Positions 33,142 through 41,200 of a DNA stretch of 64,000 nt are shown in pieces (position 1 is the stretch's first letter; the number at the start of each line of letters is the position of its first letter). The notes beneath the pieces were generated by a model. That model saw nothing but the letters and a program-made list of their open reading frames with translations. It made no database searches and was not told the DNA's origin. The translations under genes and the position numbers were made by a program. The stretch is from Rhodospirillaceae bacterium (GTDB lineage: Bacteria; Pseudomonadota; Alphaproteobacteria; Rhodospirillales; Rhodospirillaceae): positions 186,001 through 250,000 of the forward strand of contig JAQWRV010000005.1 in assembly GCA_029243545.1 (NCBI GenBank), read 5' to 3'.

Positions 33142-34326
33142 ATGGTTGGCCAAACCCCTCACGACCTTTTAGCCACGCCTACACACGATGAATTTGCGCT
33201 GCAGAGCTATGTTTCGACCCTACGCATGCACATCCTCAATGACATCGGCAGCGGTCTCCGCGGTGTCTACGACAATCGCGTAAAGCCCAGCTTCGAGTCT
33301 GAAAAAGGCCGTGCGCCCAAAGACGAACATGAAGTGCGCCGGGCCATGATGAAGGATGATTACTGCCGCACCTGGTCAAGCATGATGCGGTCTTGCCAGG
33401 AAATGATATGGGATTCGATCACACCCTCCATTGAGCGCGCCCAGCCGACCCTCAACGCGCGCGCGGCTAAACTTGCGGAAGACCCGAAAGGGTCTTTGAC
33501 ACTGGACCCCACGCTAAAAACACCACCTTACGTATCAGCCGCTGACATTCACCTCATGCCGGGCAACTACCACACCGAACGCAGCGATTACGACGTGTCA
33601 CAGGGTATGCTCTATGATCGCGGCGTCTACGTGTATGCGGCCGGCAATGGCGGCCCGTTGGGTGACACCATTGGGCGATCCCTGGCCGAGCACCTGAAGA
33701 TCCGCTTCCCCGATTTCAAGCCAGAGCGCATTTTGGATATCGGCTGCACGGTCGGGCACAACTTGTTGCCGTTCGCCGATGTGTATCCAGACTCAGAGAT
33801 TCATGCCATTGACGTTAGCGCGCCCATGGCGCGCTACACCCACGGACGGGCTGAATCTCTCGGCAAGGCCATACATGTGCATCAGATGAATGGCGAGGAC
33901 ATGTCCTTTGAGGATGAAAGCTTCGATCTAGTCATGTCAGTGGTCACGTTCCATGAGACCTCGCGCACCGCCATGAAGCGCATCCTTGAGGAATGCCAAC
34001 GCGTACTCAAGCCAGGTGGCCTTATGATTCACATGGAGTTACCGAGAACGGCTGGCATGGACCCGTTCGACGCGTTTTATATTGACTGGGACGCCTACTA
34101 CAACAACGAGCCCTTCTATCAGGCGTTCACGTCAACGGATATGAAGCAAGCTTATGTTAATGTTGGTTTTGACGCGCATAAGTACATGGAAGTGATGACC
34201 CCGGATATTCATGTGGTGCCGCGTGAAGACTTTGACGCAGCGGCACGCTTAAATCGTCAAGAAGCCAAACGCTATGGCCGAATGGGAGAAGCGATCCATT
34301 GGACTGGCTGGGGGGCTTGGAAGTAA
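33142..34326 (+). CDS. Two-domain methyltransferase, paralogue 4 of 5
   Basis: The first ATG at 33118 is skipped because GGAGGA lies just before the ATG at 33142 (394 residues). The N-terminal domain keeps HDLLATPTHDEFALQSYV, LRMHILNDIGSGLRGVYDNR, SCQEMIWDSITPSIERAQP and MPGNYHTERSDYDVSQGMLY. The SAM half has RILDIGCTVGHNLLPFADVY, HAIDVSAPMARYTHGRAESL, DLVMSVVTFHETSR and RVLKPGGLMIHMELPRT. It ends GWGAWK. Two small paralogous genes follow directly. The acceptor-side Cys of copies 1-3 (VSCILFHE, YSCIIFHE) is Val here. Confidence 0.8.
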   Translation: MVGQTPHDLLATPTHDEFALQSYVSTLRMHILNDIGSGLRGVYDNRVKPSFESEKGRAPKDEHEVRRAMMKDDYCRTWSSMMRSCQEMIWDSITPSIERAQPTLNARAAKLAEDPKGSLTLDPTLKTPPYVSAADIHLMPGNYHTERSDYDVSQGMLYDRGVYVYAAGNGGPLGDTIGRSLAEHLKIRFPDFKPERILDIGCTVGHNLLPFADVYPDSEIHAIDVSAPMARYTHGRAESLGKAIHVHQMNGEDMSFEDESFDLVMSVVTFHETSRTAMKRILEECQRVLKPGGLMIHMELPRTAGMDPFDAFYIDWDAYYNNEPFYQAFTSTDMKQAYVNVGFDAHKYMEVMTPDIHVVPREDFDAAARLNRQEAKRYGRMGEAIHWTGWGAWK

Positions 34327-34391
34327 GCTCCTGGAATTAGGCTTTCTGTGACGGCGCAGTCATAAGTGCCGCACAACTTTGAGAGGGACAC

Positions 34392-34745
34392 ATGAGCGAC
34401 GGGATTAAAATCACTCCGGTAAACCGTGGTAAACGGCCGACCTTCTTTGATGACCCGGCTATCGACCAATTGATGGCGATTGTCATGGCCATGTCGGCGG
34501 AAATGTCTGTGGTCTATGACCGGGTCGATACCATTGAACGTCTCCTGGATAAAAAGGGAACGCTCAGCCGCGACGACATTGAAGCTTTTCGTCCCGACCA
34601 GGACGTCGAAGACGAGCGCAATGTGCGGCGCAACGAGTACATTGCCCGCCTGTTCCGAATCATCCGCGAGGAACGGGAAACTCTCACGCCCCATGACAAA
34701 ATGGATGAGTACAACGCCTTAATGGATGAATTGGCGCAGAAATAA
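34392..34745 (+). CDS. Small conserved protein SP1, partner candidate of paralogue 4
   Basis: A 117-residue protein, mainly helical, with the signature GKRPTFFDDPAIDQLMAIVM (about residues 13-32) and MSVVYDRVDTIERLLDKKG (about 38-56), then RDDIEAFRPDQDVEDER. It is highly charged and lacks membrane segments or known motifs. Two other copies (34758 and 37808) share the F-x-D-P-x-I-D and D-R-x-D-T-x-E-x-L patterns. It starts 66 bases after methyltransferase 4 with GAGAGGG before the ATG. Function unknown; a small partner subunit of the methyltransferase is a reasonable guess. Confidence 0.7.
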   Translation: MSDGIKITPVNRGKRPTFFDDPAIDQLMAIVMAMSAEMSVVYDRVDTIERLLDKKGTLSRDDIEAFRPDQDVEDERNVRRNEYIARLFRIIREERETLTPHDKMDEYNALMDELAQK

Positions 34746-34757
34746 CGGTGAACAAAA

Positions 34758-35072
34758 ATGAGTAAAACAACAGACGCCCCTATTACCCTCCCCCGCACTG
34801 CCAAAGGTAAGCGGTCGGTTTTTTTCGACGACCCGGCAATCGACCAGATGATGACGTTCATTGTCGAACTCTCGGCGGAGGTCTCGGTTGTTTACGACCG
34901 ACTAGATACAGTGGAGCACCTGTTGGATGAAAAAGGCACCATCAGCCGCGATGACATTGAGGCCTTCCGTCCCAACGAAGAGATTGAGACGGCGCGCAAC
35001 GCCAGGCGCGAAGCTTATTTGAAGCGCGTATTCCGCATGCATCAGGAACACGCCAAAGACAACGACAACTGA
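34758..35072 (+). CDS. Small conserved protein SP2
   Basis: A 104-residue paralogue of SP1. It reads LPRTAKGKRSVFFDDPAIDQ near residues 11-30, then VVYDRLDTVEHLLDEKGTIS and RDDIEAFRPNEEIETARN. It starts 13 bases after SP1 and stops 9 bases before the MmgE/PrpD gene, so SP1, SP2 and PrpD are co-transcribed. The LPRTAKGK start is also in SP3, so SP2 and SP3 are the closest pair at the N-terminus. Confidence 0.7.
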   Translation: MSKTTDAPITLPRTAKGKRSVFFDDPAIDQMMTFIVELSAEVSVVYDRLDTVEHLLDEKGTISRDDIEAFRPNEEIETARNARREAYLKRVFRMHQEHAKDNDN

Positions 35073-35080
35073 TTCCACCC

Positions 35081-36451
35081 GTGAACCCTGTAGAACCTAT
35101 GGTGGCCCATGTTATGGGCACCGGCTTTGCCGACCTGCCCGAGAATGTAGTCAGGGCAGCAAAGGTCTTCGTGCTGGATACGTATTCCTGCGCCCTCGCC
35201 GGTTCAACTGGCCCGTCGTCAGATGAAGCTTTAGCGGCCGCAAAGCTATGGGGAACGGGAGACGGCGCGCGGATCTGGGCGCGCCCCGACCGCCTACCGC
35301 CAAGCAGTGCCGCCGTCGTCAACGCCTATCAAATTCACTGCCTAGAGTTCGATTGCGTGCACGAAGGCGGCGTGCTGCACCCCATGTCGACACTCATGGC
35401 TGCCACCATGGCAGAGGTTGATAGGCAGGCAGAGCTCGGCATAAAGATTAGCGGTGAGGATCTGATTCAAGCCGTCGCCATGGGTATCGATGTGTCGTGT
35501 TCCATAGCGTCCGCATCTAACGCCCCGATGCGCTTCTTCCGCCCCGCTCTGACTGGCGGGTTCGGTGCGACAACTGCTGTGGCCAAACTGCGCGGCTTCG
35601 ATGGCCCGGCATTACACAACGCACTTGGTCTCTATTACGGACAGGCCGGCGGCAACATGCAGGCCCACATTGAAGGTTCACGGCTGCTGGGACTGCAAGT
35701 GGGTTTCGGCGCACGCAACGCCATAGTGGCCTGCGACCTTGCCGAAGCTGGCATCGAAGGGCCGAAAGACATTCTCACGGGGATGTACGGCTACCTTGTT
35801 TTGATGGAAGGCGACTACGACATCGAGCCCGCGTTGACCCAATGGGGCAAGGTGTTCCGGCTGTCCGAAGTTGGGCACAAACCTTTTCCCTCCGGACGCC
35901 TGACGCATTTTGCCGTTGATGCCTTACAACGCATGACTGCTGAGCATGGGTTTAGTGCAAACGATGTGGCAACCGTCGAATGCCGCGTACCACCACTGGC
36001 CAGTCGCTTGGTTGGCCGCCCTGATATTCCTAAGCCGGAACCCAACTACGCCAAACTATGTTTGGGCTACGTCTGCGCGACCACACTGCTCAAAGGCACC
36101 GTTGGTCAGACGGATTTCCAACCGGGTGCTCTTGTCGACGACACCACGCATGACTTAGCCCGCCGTGTCACCGTCGTAGAAGACGGTAACTCTGATCTCA
36201 ATGCCTTTGGACCGCAGATCATTACCGTCACCCTCAAAGACGGCGCAGTTCACAGCCTGACCATTGAGACTGCCATTGGTGATCCGCGTAACCCACTGCC
36301 CCGCGACAGACAGCTGGAGAAATTCTGGACCTGCTGGGAGGCCGCTGCGTCGCCCCTGCCCCGCGAAAACGGTGAAGCCTTAATCGCGGCCATCGATTCG
36401 CTCGATACATTAGACGACGCCGCCCAGCTGACAGCCTTGGTATGCCCGTAA
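35081..36451 (+). CDS. MmgE/PrpD family protein
   Basis: A 456-residue protein of the 2-methylcitrate dehydratase/aconitate decarboxylase fold. Landmarks are LPENVVRAAKVFVLDTYSCA near the N-terminus, NAYQIHCLEFDCVHEGGVLH (residues 82-101), RFFRPALTGGFGATTAVAKL, and GHKPFPSGRLTHFAVDALQ late in the helical domain. H-x-x-E-x-D replaces the H-x-x-D-x-D/H pattern usual at this active site. It starts at GTG behind SP2. Members dehydrate or decarboxylate tricarboxylic acids, but many are of unknown substrate. Confidence 0.83.
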   Translation: MNPVEPMVAHVMGTGFADLPENVVRAAKVFVLDTYSCALAGSTGPSSDEALAAAKLWGTGDGARIWARPDRLPPSSAAVVNAYQIHCLEFDCVHEGGVLHPMSTLMAATMAEVDRQAELGIKISGEDLIQAVAMGIDVSCSIASASNAPMRFFRPALTGGFGATTAVAKLRGFDGPALHNALGLYYGQAGGNMQAHIEGSRLLGLQVGFGARNAIVACDLAEAGIEGPKDILTGMYGYLVLMEGDYDIEPALTQWGKVFRLSEVGHKPFPSGRLTHFAVDALQRMTAEHGFSANDVATVECRVPPLASRLVGRPDIPKPEPNYAKLCLGYVCATTLLKGTVGQTDFQPGALVDDTTHDLARRVTVVEDGNSDLNAFGPQIITVTLKDGAVHSLTIETAIGDPRNPLPRDRQLEKFWTCWEAAASPLPRENGEALIAAIDSLDTLDDAAQLTALVCP

Positions 36452-36626
36452 AAATCGCCCATTACTTGCGGCCCTTGATGATAATCAATGAACACTGACA
36501 AGCGCCCTTGCAGTCTGACCGATAGATGACCGCTAAACGAACAGGACTCGCCTCCTGCTGCCATGCCGATATGGTGACCCTAACGAAAACAGCCAGGTTT
36601 AAGCTCTGGTCAATGTGGAGAAACCG

Positions 36627-37757
36627 ATGATCCCCCTCGACCAACACACCATGCTGGCGCAAACTAACCACGACGAAGAATCCCGCCAGGATTTCGTCAA
36701 CGATTTCCGGGTTCACCTCGCCAGCCAGGTCTTTCCAGGTAATTTCCCGACCTATTTCAACCGGGTCCTGCCGCAATTCGTCAAGAACAAGGGCCGCGAA
36801 CCCACGGACCGGCACGAAGTGCGTAAGGTCATGACGAAAGATCCGTATTATCAAATGTGGAGCGCTATGCAGCGGTCCAGCCAGGAGATGATATGGGACT
36901 CCGTGGTGGATTCTGTTGAACGCCAGCTGCCTGAACTCAACGCCAAGGCGAAGCAGTCTGGCAATAAAGGTTCATTGATCTTGGACCCCGATCTAGAAAT
37001 ACCGAAGTATCACACGGCAGCGGACATTCACCTTCAGCCGGGTGCGTATCACTCCGACCAAAGTGATGATGATGTCGCGGCTGGAGCCGTATACGACCGC
37101 GGCACTTACATTTATTCCATGGGCGGCCTGGGCACCGGAAATAATGGTCTCGGGCAAATCACCCAAGGCTTTTTCAAGAACGAGTTCCCGGACAAAGAAC
37201 TTGAACGCGTGCTCGACATGGGCTGCACCATCGGTGGTTCAGTGGTCTACTGGGCCCAGCAGATGCCGGATGTGGAGTTTCATGCCATTGATGTGGGTGC
37301 TCCGGTTTTGCGCTATGGGCATGCGCGCGCCGAATCACTCGGCGGTGCCGTTCATTTCAGCCAGCAAAATGCTGAGTGCACGAATTTCGAAGACAACAGC
37401 TTTGACCTTGTGACGTCGCACATTCTGCTGCACGAAACGTCGAGGACAGCGATTCAAAACGTGTTTAATGAGTCCTACCGGATACTTAAGCCGGGTGGCA
37501 TTATGATGCACCTGGATCTGCCCCAAGCCCATGGCACACCGCCGTTGGAAGGATTTCTCTTTGAGTGGGAAATCTACAACAACAATGAGCATTTCTATGC
37601 CCAACTGCGCGATATGGACCTCGTTGAGGTATGTAGGAAAGCCGGATTCAAAGAAGAAAACATCCATCCTAAGTCTGCCGGTTCGATTTGGATGGATGAT
37701 AAAACACCCTATGCCGACGATGGGTTTGAGTTTCCCATCATCATAGGAATCAAGTAA
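36627..37757 (+). CDS. Two-domain methyltransferase, paralogue 5 of 5, divergent
   Basis: The most diverged copy (376 residues from the ATG at 36627; GGAGA lies before it, so the GTG at 36615 is not used). N-terminal landmarks are HTMLAQTNHDEESRQDFVND, SSQEMIWDSVVDSVERQLP and LQPGAYHSDQSDDDVAAGAV. The SAM half reads RVLDMGCTIGGSVVYWAQQM, HAIDVGAPVLRYGHARAESL and DLVTSHILLHETSR. The C-terminal GAWK tail is lost; it ends EFPIIIGIK. The tryptophan-rich tail of the other four is thus not essential here. One small paralogous gene (SP3) follows, as SP1 and SP2 follow copy 4. Confidence 0.78.
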   Translation: MIPLDQHTMLAQTNHDEESRQDFVNDFRVHLASQVFPGNFPTYFNRVLPQFVKNKGREPTDRHEVRKVMTKDPYYQMWSAMQRSSQEMIWDSVVDSVERQLPELNAKAKQSGNKGSLILDPDLEIPKYHTAADIHLQPGAYHSDQSDDDVAAGAVYDRGTYIYSMGGLGTGNNGLGQITQGFFKNEFPDKELERVLDMGCTIGGSVVYWAQQMPDVEFHAIDVGAPVLRYGHARAESLGGAVHFSQQNAECTNFEDNSFDLVTSHILLHETSRTAIQNVFNESYRILKPGGIMMHLDLPQAHGTPPLEGFLFEWEIYNNNEHFYAQLRDMDLVEVCRKAGFKEENIHPKSAGSIWMDDKTPYADDGFEFPIIIGIK

Positions 37758-37807
37758 GCGGCATCAAATAAACGACACACCCTTTTCGGGAAAGGACGGG
37801 ACGCACC

Positions 37808-38158
37808 ATGCCCAATGATGATGATAAGAAAATCAAACTGCCGCGCACAGCAAAAGGCAAAAAGCCGCAGTACTTCAGTGACCCAACAATTGATAAACTA
37901 TTATCGATGGTGTTGACCCTTATGGGGGAACTTTCAGTCACACGGGACCGGCTCGATACGGTGGAACGTCTTATTGAGAACAATGGGCTGTTTAAGGTCG
38001 ATGATATAGAGGGTTACGACATTCCCGATGACGTCAACCAAGCCCGCATGGAACGGCGCAGTGCCTATATCGCGCGCGTTTTAAAAAGTGTGCAGGATGA
38101 ATTGGATTCCTTGCAGGCCAAGGGTGATGGGAAGAACACCCAGTTGCCCGAAGAATAA
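37808..38158 (+). CDS. Small conserved protein SP3, partner candidate of paralogue 5
   Basis: A 116-residue paralogue of SP1 and SP2: KLPRTAKGKKPQYFSDPTID (about residues 10-29), ELSVTRDRLDTVERLIENNG, then VDDIEGYDIPDDVNQARMER. The D-D-P of SP1/SP2 is S-D-P here. It starts 50 bases after methyltransferase 5, behind AAAGGACGGG. The order methyltransferase then small protein is the same as at copy 4, so the two units probably arose by duplication of a module. A strong terminator follows. Confidence 0.7.
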   Translation: MPNDDDKKIKLPRTAKGKKPQYFSDPTIDKLLSMVLTLMGELSVTRDRLDTVERLIENNGLFKVDDIEGYDIPDDVNQARMERRSAYIARVLKSVQDELDSLQAKGDGKNTQLPEE

Positions 38159-38166
38159 TCGCTCCG

Positions 38167-38200
38167 TTTTGAGGTGGCGTGCAATGTCGCCGCCTCAAAA
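38167..38200 (+). terminator. Strong terminator hairpin
   Basis: A 13-base-pair stem TTTTGAGGTGGCG/CGCCGCCTCAAAA (one G-T wobble) with an 8-base loop lies 9 bases after the SP3 stop. The U-run on the plus side is short (TTT), but the stem itself carries A/T ends suitable for both directions, so it may also end the minus-strand small genes. Confidence 0.75.
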
Positions 38201-38212
38201 TTTGCAATGCGC

Positions 38213-38419
38213 CTAAAGACACGATCCGTGACCGGATGAGAGGGCATTAAGTGCCGTCATATCTTGTAACACGTATTCTTTGAAATCGTCTTGATCGAGA
38301 ACCGGCTCAGCGGAAGAGGTATTCCCATTTGCCGAGTTTGGCCGCGCAACATGATCCTGACGCACCAGCAATGAGCGGACATGTTGACAAAACACGACGA
38401 AATAATTTGCTTTTAGCAT
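38213..38419 (-). CDS. Small protein, 68 residues
   Basis: A minus-strand frame starting MLKANYFVVFCQHVRSLLVR behind AAAGGA at good spacing. It has one amphipathic N-terminal stretch, then a Ser/Asn-rich middle and an acidic C-terminus (DQDDFKEYVLQDMTALNALS). An upstream in-frame ATG 13 codons earlier lacks the same support. No family recognised. A second tiny gene lies just upstream; the two could be an operon ending at the hairpin at 38167. Confidence 0.4.
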   Translation of the reverse strand: MLKANYFVVFCQHVRSLLVRQDHVARPNSANGNTSSAEPVLDQDDFKEYVLQDMTALNALSSGHGSCL

Positions 38420-38451
38420 GATGATATTCCTTTCTCGGTCCTTGTTATCGG

Positions 38452-38565
38452 CTACCAAACGCCGAGTGCGGCCGGGCCATACTTCAAAATGGCTGCGCCG
38501 AGTTGCATAGCGGCTACGCCGGCGGGATAAGCAAGAGCGACTGCGAGTGCGTAGTATCTAATCAT
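38452..38565 (-). CDS. Tiny hydrophobic protein, 37 residues
   Basis: A minus-strand frame MIRYYALAVALAYPAGVAAM, then QLGAAILKYGPAALGVW and stop. It is one hydrophobic helix with Gly and Pro, with a GGGGG run about 5 bases before the ATG. Length and character fit a small membrane protein, or a peptide translated ahead of the 68-residue frame, which follows 32 bases later. Too short to be called by usual gene finders. The 300 bases upstream (38566-38865) hold no gene that I can see. Confidence 0.4.
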   Translation of the reverse strand: MIRYYALAVALAYPAGVAAMQLGAAILKYGPAALGVW

Positions 38566-38865
38566 TTGTGCCCCCGAATTACACGGGACGCGGAATTGCG
38601 CCGGGATACGGTGGCAGAGCCGAACGGTCAGTGAGAACTGGCGTGTATGTCAAGACGGCGACACCCCAATAACCTCATCCAACCGCCCGACCTGAACAAC
38701 TACAAACGACGATCGGGTCTTAGGGGTTGCGAGAATTTGCCGATTTATCGCTGCTTTTCATAAGAAAGTGAGGAAATCAGGGCCTTTTCAACAGGGCTGC
38801 CTTGCCCATGGGAAGGCCGGGGGGTATAGGAAACGCCATCTCATAAACGTCCGGACAACGCCCCT

Positions 38866-39318
38866 ATGACCCAGCGTGGCCAACCCCGCTCAAGCTACAA
38901 ACACTTCCTAAAAATCCCCACCCGATGGCGCGACAATGACGTGTACCAGCACGTCAACAACGTGGTGTACTACTCATTCTTCGACACCGTTATTAACGAG
39001 TACTTGATTAAAGAAGGTGGTTTGGACTTCGAACACGGCGATGTGGTTGGCTTGGCCATCGAAACCCAATGCGCCTTTCACAAACAGATTCAGTTTCCAC
39101 AAGTGGTGGATGCCGGCTTGCGGGTCGGCAAACTTGGCAACTCGTCTGTACGATACGAAGTGGGCCTGTTTATCGAAGGCGATGAAGAGTGTGCGGCCAG
39201 CGGCTACTTTGTGCACGTCTTTGTAGAGCGGCCAGAGAATAAACCGACACCCATACCGCCGAAACTAAGGTCGTGTATGGAACGGTTGTTAACCGATGAT
39301 TCAGGAGGTGACGCATGA
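38866..39318 (+). CDS. Acyl-CoA thioesterase, 4HBT hotdog fold
   Basis: A 150-residue hotdog-fold thioesterase of the YbgC/4-hydroxybenzoyl-CoA type. The motif TRWRDNDVYQHVNNVVYYSF near residues 19-38 carries the catalytic Asp (R-W-R-D-N-D-V-Y-Q-H-V-N-N). IETQCAFHKQIQFPQVVDAG and RVGKLGNSSVRYEVGLF follow as usual. It hydrolyses an acyl-CoA or aryl-CoA. Its stop overlaps the start of the lyase gene (ATGA at 39315-39318). Confidence 0.88.
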   Translation: MTQRGQPRSSYKHFLKIPTRWRDNDVYQHVNNVVYYSFFDTVINEYLIKEGGLDFEHGDVVGLAIETQCAFHKQIQFPQVVDAGLRVGKLGNSSVRYEVGLFIEGDEECAASGYFVHVFVERPENKPTPIPPKLRSCMERLLTDDSGGDA

Positions 39319-40187
39319 GCCTACCCCAACGCAAAAAACTTCGAGAACTGATGGCTGCCAGCGGCATGATTGTCGCGCCCGGTGCTGGCACGCCACTTGA
39401 CCTGCGCCTCATTGAGCAGGCGGGTTTTGATGTGGGTTACATGACGGGATATGGCTGCGCCTGCGTCCGCTACGGCGTGCCCGATGTAGGTCTTATCGGC
39501 TATGGCGAACTGGAGGAAACCGTGCGCGCCATGCGCCAGGTCACCGAGATTCCGCTCATCGTTGATTGCGACACGGGCTACGGCGACATCGCCAACGTCA
39601 AACGCACCGTGGAAGGCATGGAAGCGCTCGGTGTGGCCGGCGTACAATTGGAAGATCAAGTGTGGCCGAAAAAATGTGGGCACATGGCCGGCAAGTTTGT
39701 TGAGCCGCGCGACGTGGCGGTGCGCAAGATCAAGGCCGCCGTGACGTCACGCACGGACCCGGATCTTTTGATCGTTGCCCGCACCGATGCCCGTGGCCCA
39801 GAAGGTATGGACGAGGCCATGGCGCGCGCCCAGATGTTCATAGACGTTGGCGCCGATATGATTTTCTTTGACGGTCCTAAATCCTTAGATGAACTCAAGC
39901 AGATTTGTGATGCGAACATCGGACCGCAAATGGCCAATATGAGCGAGACCGGCCTGACACCCATTCTCTCCGCCAAGGAGCTAGAAGAGATTGGTTTTAA
40001 ACTCACCATATGGCCATCGACCACATCACGCATTGCTGTACGTCAGGTGTCTAATTTCCTCGCCCACTTAAAAGAAACCGGCGACTCGCGGCCTTGGCTC
40101 GACAAGATGGCGTCACTGGAAGAGACCAACACCAAGCTTGGGCTCAACGAGGTGAAGTCTTTCGAGGATGCTGTAACTAGTGGCTAA
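39315..40187 (+). CDS. Isocitrate lyase / PEP mutase superfamily lyase
   Basis: A 290-residue TIM-barrel lyase. It has IVDCDTGYGDIANVKRTVEG with the Mg-binding Asp84 and Asp86, the E-D-Q segment (LEDQVWPKKCGHM) with Lys119, Lys120 and catalytic Cys121 (K-K-C-G-H), and LLIVARTDARGPEGMDEAM. The K-K-C-G-H motif is that of 2-methylisocitrate lyase and 2,3-dimethylmalate lyase-type members; the substrate is not certain. AGGAGGTG lies within the end of the thioesterase gene, a textbook ribosome site. It fits an acyl-CoA/dicarboxylate catabolic unit with the thioesterase upstream and a GST downstream. Confidence 0.87.
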   Translation: MSLPQRKKLRELMAASGMIVAPGAGTPLDLRLIEQAGFDVGYMTGYGCACVRYGVPDVGLIGYGELEETVRAMRQVTEIPLIVDCDTGYGDIANVKRTVEGMEALGVAGVQLEDQVWPKKCGHMAGKFVEPRDVAVRKIKAAVTSRTDPDLLIVARTDARGPEGMDEAMARAQMFIDVGADMIFFDGPKSLDELKQICDANIGPQMANMSETGLTPILSAKELEEIGFKLTIWPSTTSRIAVRQVSNFLAHLKETGDSRPWLDKMASLEETNTKLGLNEVKSFEDAVTSG

Positions 40188-40202
40188 GCGGGAGACAGCG
40201 TC

Positions 40203-40847
40203 ATGCTGAGAATCTGGGGACGGGCCAGCTCCATAAACGTTCAAAAAGTCATGTGGGCCGTTGCTGCACTCGGGATCAAACACAAGCGTATTGACCTTGG
40301 CGGTAAATTCGGCGGCCTTGATGCGCCAGAGCAATTGGCGCGCAATCCACACGGACTGATACCCGTCATAGACGACGGCGAAACAGTGGTGTGGGAGAGC
40401 CATGCCATCGTGCGCTATCTCGCCGCGCAATACGGCAACGGCACCCTATGGCCGTCTGATCCCGCCGGCCGTGCAGCGGCGGACATGTGGATGGAATGGG
40501 CACAGACGGTTTTACAGCGGGACTTCATTCAACTGTTTTGGGCGCTGTACCGCACGCCGGTCGAACAGCACGACCACGCACTTCTGGCTGAGCTCACTGC
40601 GAAATGTGGCGAAGATTTCAAATCACTTGACCGGCTGCTCGGCGACCAGGCCACTATTACAGGAGGGACACTGACCTACGGCGACATACCCATCGCCACA
40701 CAGTTCTTCCGTTACTTCACTTTGGAGATCGAGCGGCCATCGGTTCCGAACGTGGAATCCTGGTATGACCGTCTCAGCAAAGACACTACATATGCGGAAC
40801 ATGTAATGGTCGATTACCAAGCGCTTCGTGCCCGCCTCGCTCATTAA
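40203..40847 (+). CDS. Glutathione S-transferase
   Basis: A 214-residue two-domain GST. The thioredoxin-like N-terminal domain has LRIWGRASSINVQKVMWAVA, LARNPHGLIPVIDDGE with the cis-Pro, and VVWESHAIVRYLAAQYG, the glutathione gamma-Glu-binding E-S motif. The C-terminal domain keeps the GGTLTYGDIPIATQFFRYF N-capping Asp region. It conjugates or isomerises with glutathione. It is 15 bases after the lyase gene and 8 bases before the truncated GFA gene. Confidence 0.88.
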   Translation: MLRIWGRASSINVQKVMWAVAALGIKHKRIDLGGKFGGLDAPEQLARNPHGLIPVIDDGETVVWESHAIVRYLAAQYGNGTLWPSDPAGRAAADMWMEWAQTVLQRDFIQLFWALYRTPVEQHDHALLAELTAKCGEDFKSLDRLLGDQATITGGTLTYGDIPIATQFFRYFTLEIERPSVPNVESWYDRLSKDTTYAEHVMVDYQALRARLAH

Positions 40848-40855
40848 ATCGTTCA

Positions 40856-41092
40856 ATGTCTCAGCCCTCTGCCCACTCCCTCGTCACCCACACTGGGGTC
40901 TGTGCCTGCGGCACGGTCGCATTTGAATTTGATGCGATTGCAAATATCACCGTGCAGGCCTGTAACTGCTCCATTTGCGAAATGACCGAATTTCAGCACC
41001 TGCTGGCCCCAGCCTCACGGGTCCGGCTGCTGACGGACGAAAAGGCGCTAACAACTTACACATGCAACACGGGAGTAGCCCACCTTATGTAA
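40856..41092 (+). pseudogene. Truncated GFA-family zinc protein
   Basis: The first 78 residues of a GFA (glutathione-dependent formaldehyde-activating/CENP-V) domain: HTGVCACGTVAFEFDAIANI with the first C-x-C zinc ligands, QACNCSICEMTEFQHLLAPA with the second set, and LTTYTCNTGVAHLM. A full domain continues with a third zinc site of type C-x-x-C-G and about 35 more residues. Here a stop follows after GVAHLM and no in-frame continuation is seen before 41201. The zinc site is incomplete, so the protein is probably not functional. Confidence 0.65.
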
Positions 41093-41200
41093 ATTTAAAA
41101 CCCCCGTTCAGAGTGCAACTATCGTCTGAGGAATCCTTGCGCCGTGAGGCTCCACAGGCCAGAGTCGTTATGTATCAATGACCTTGTAGGACTTAAGACT

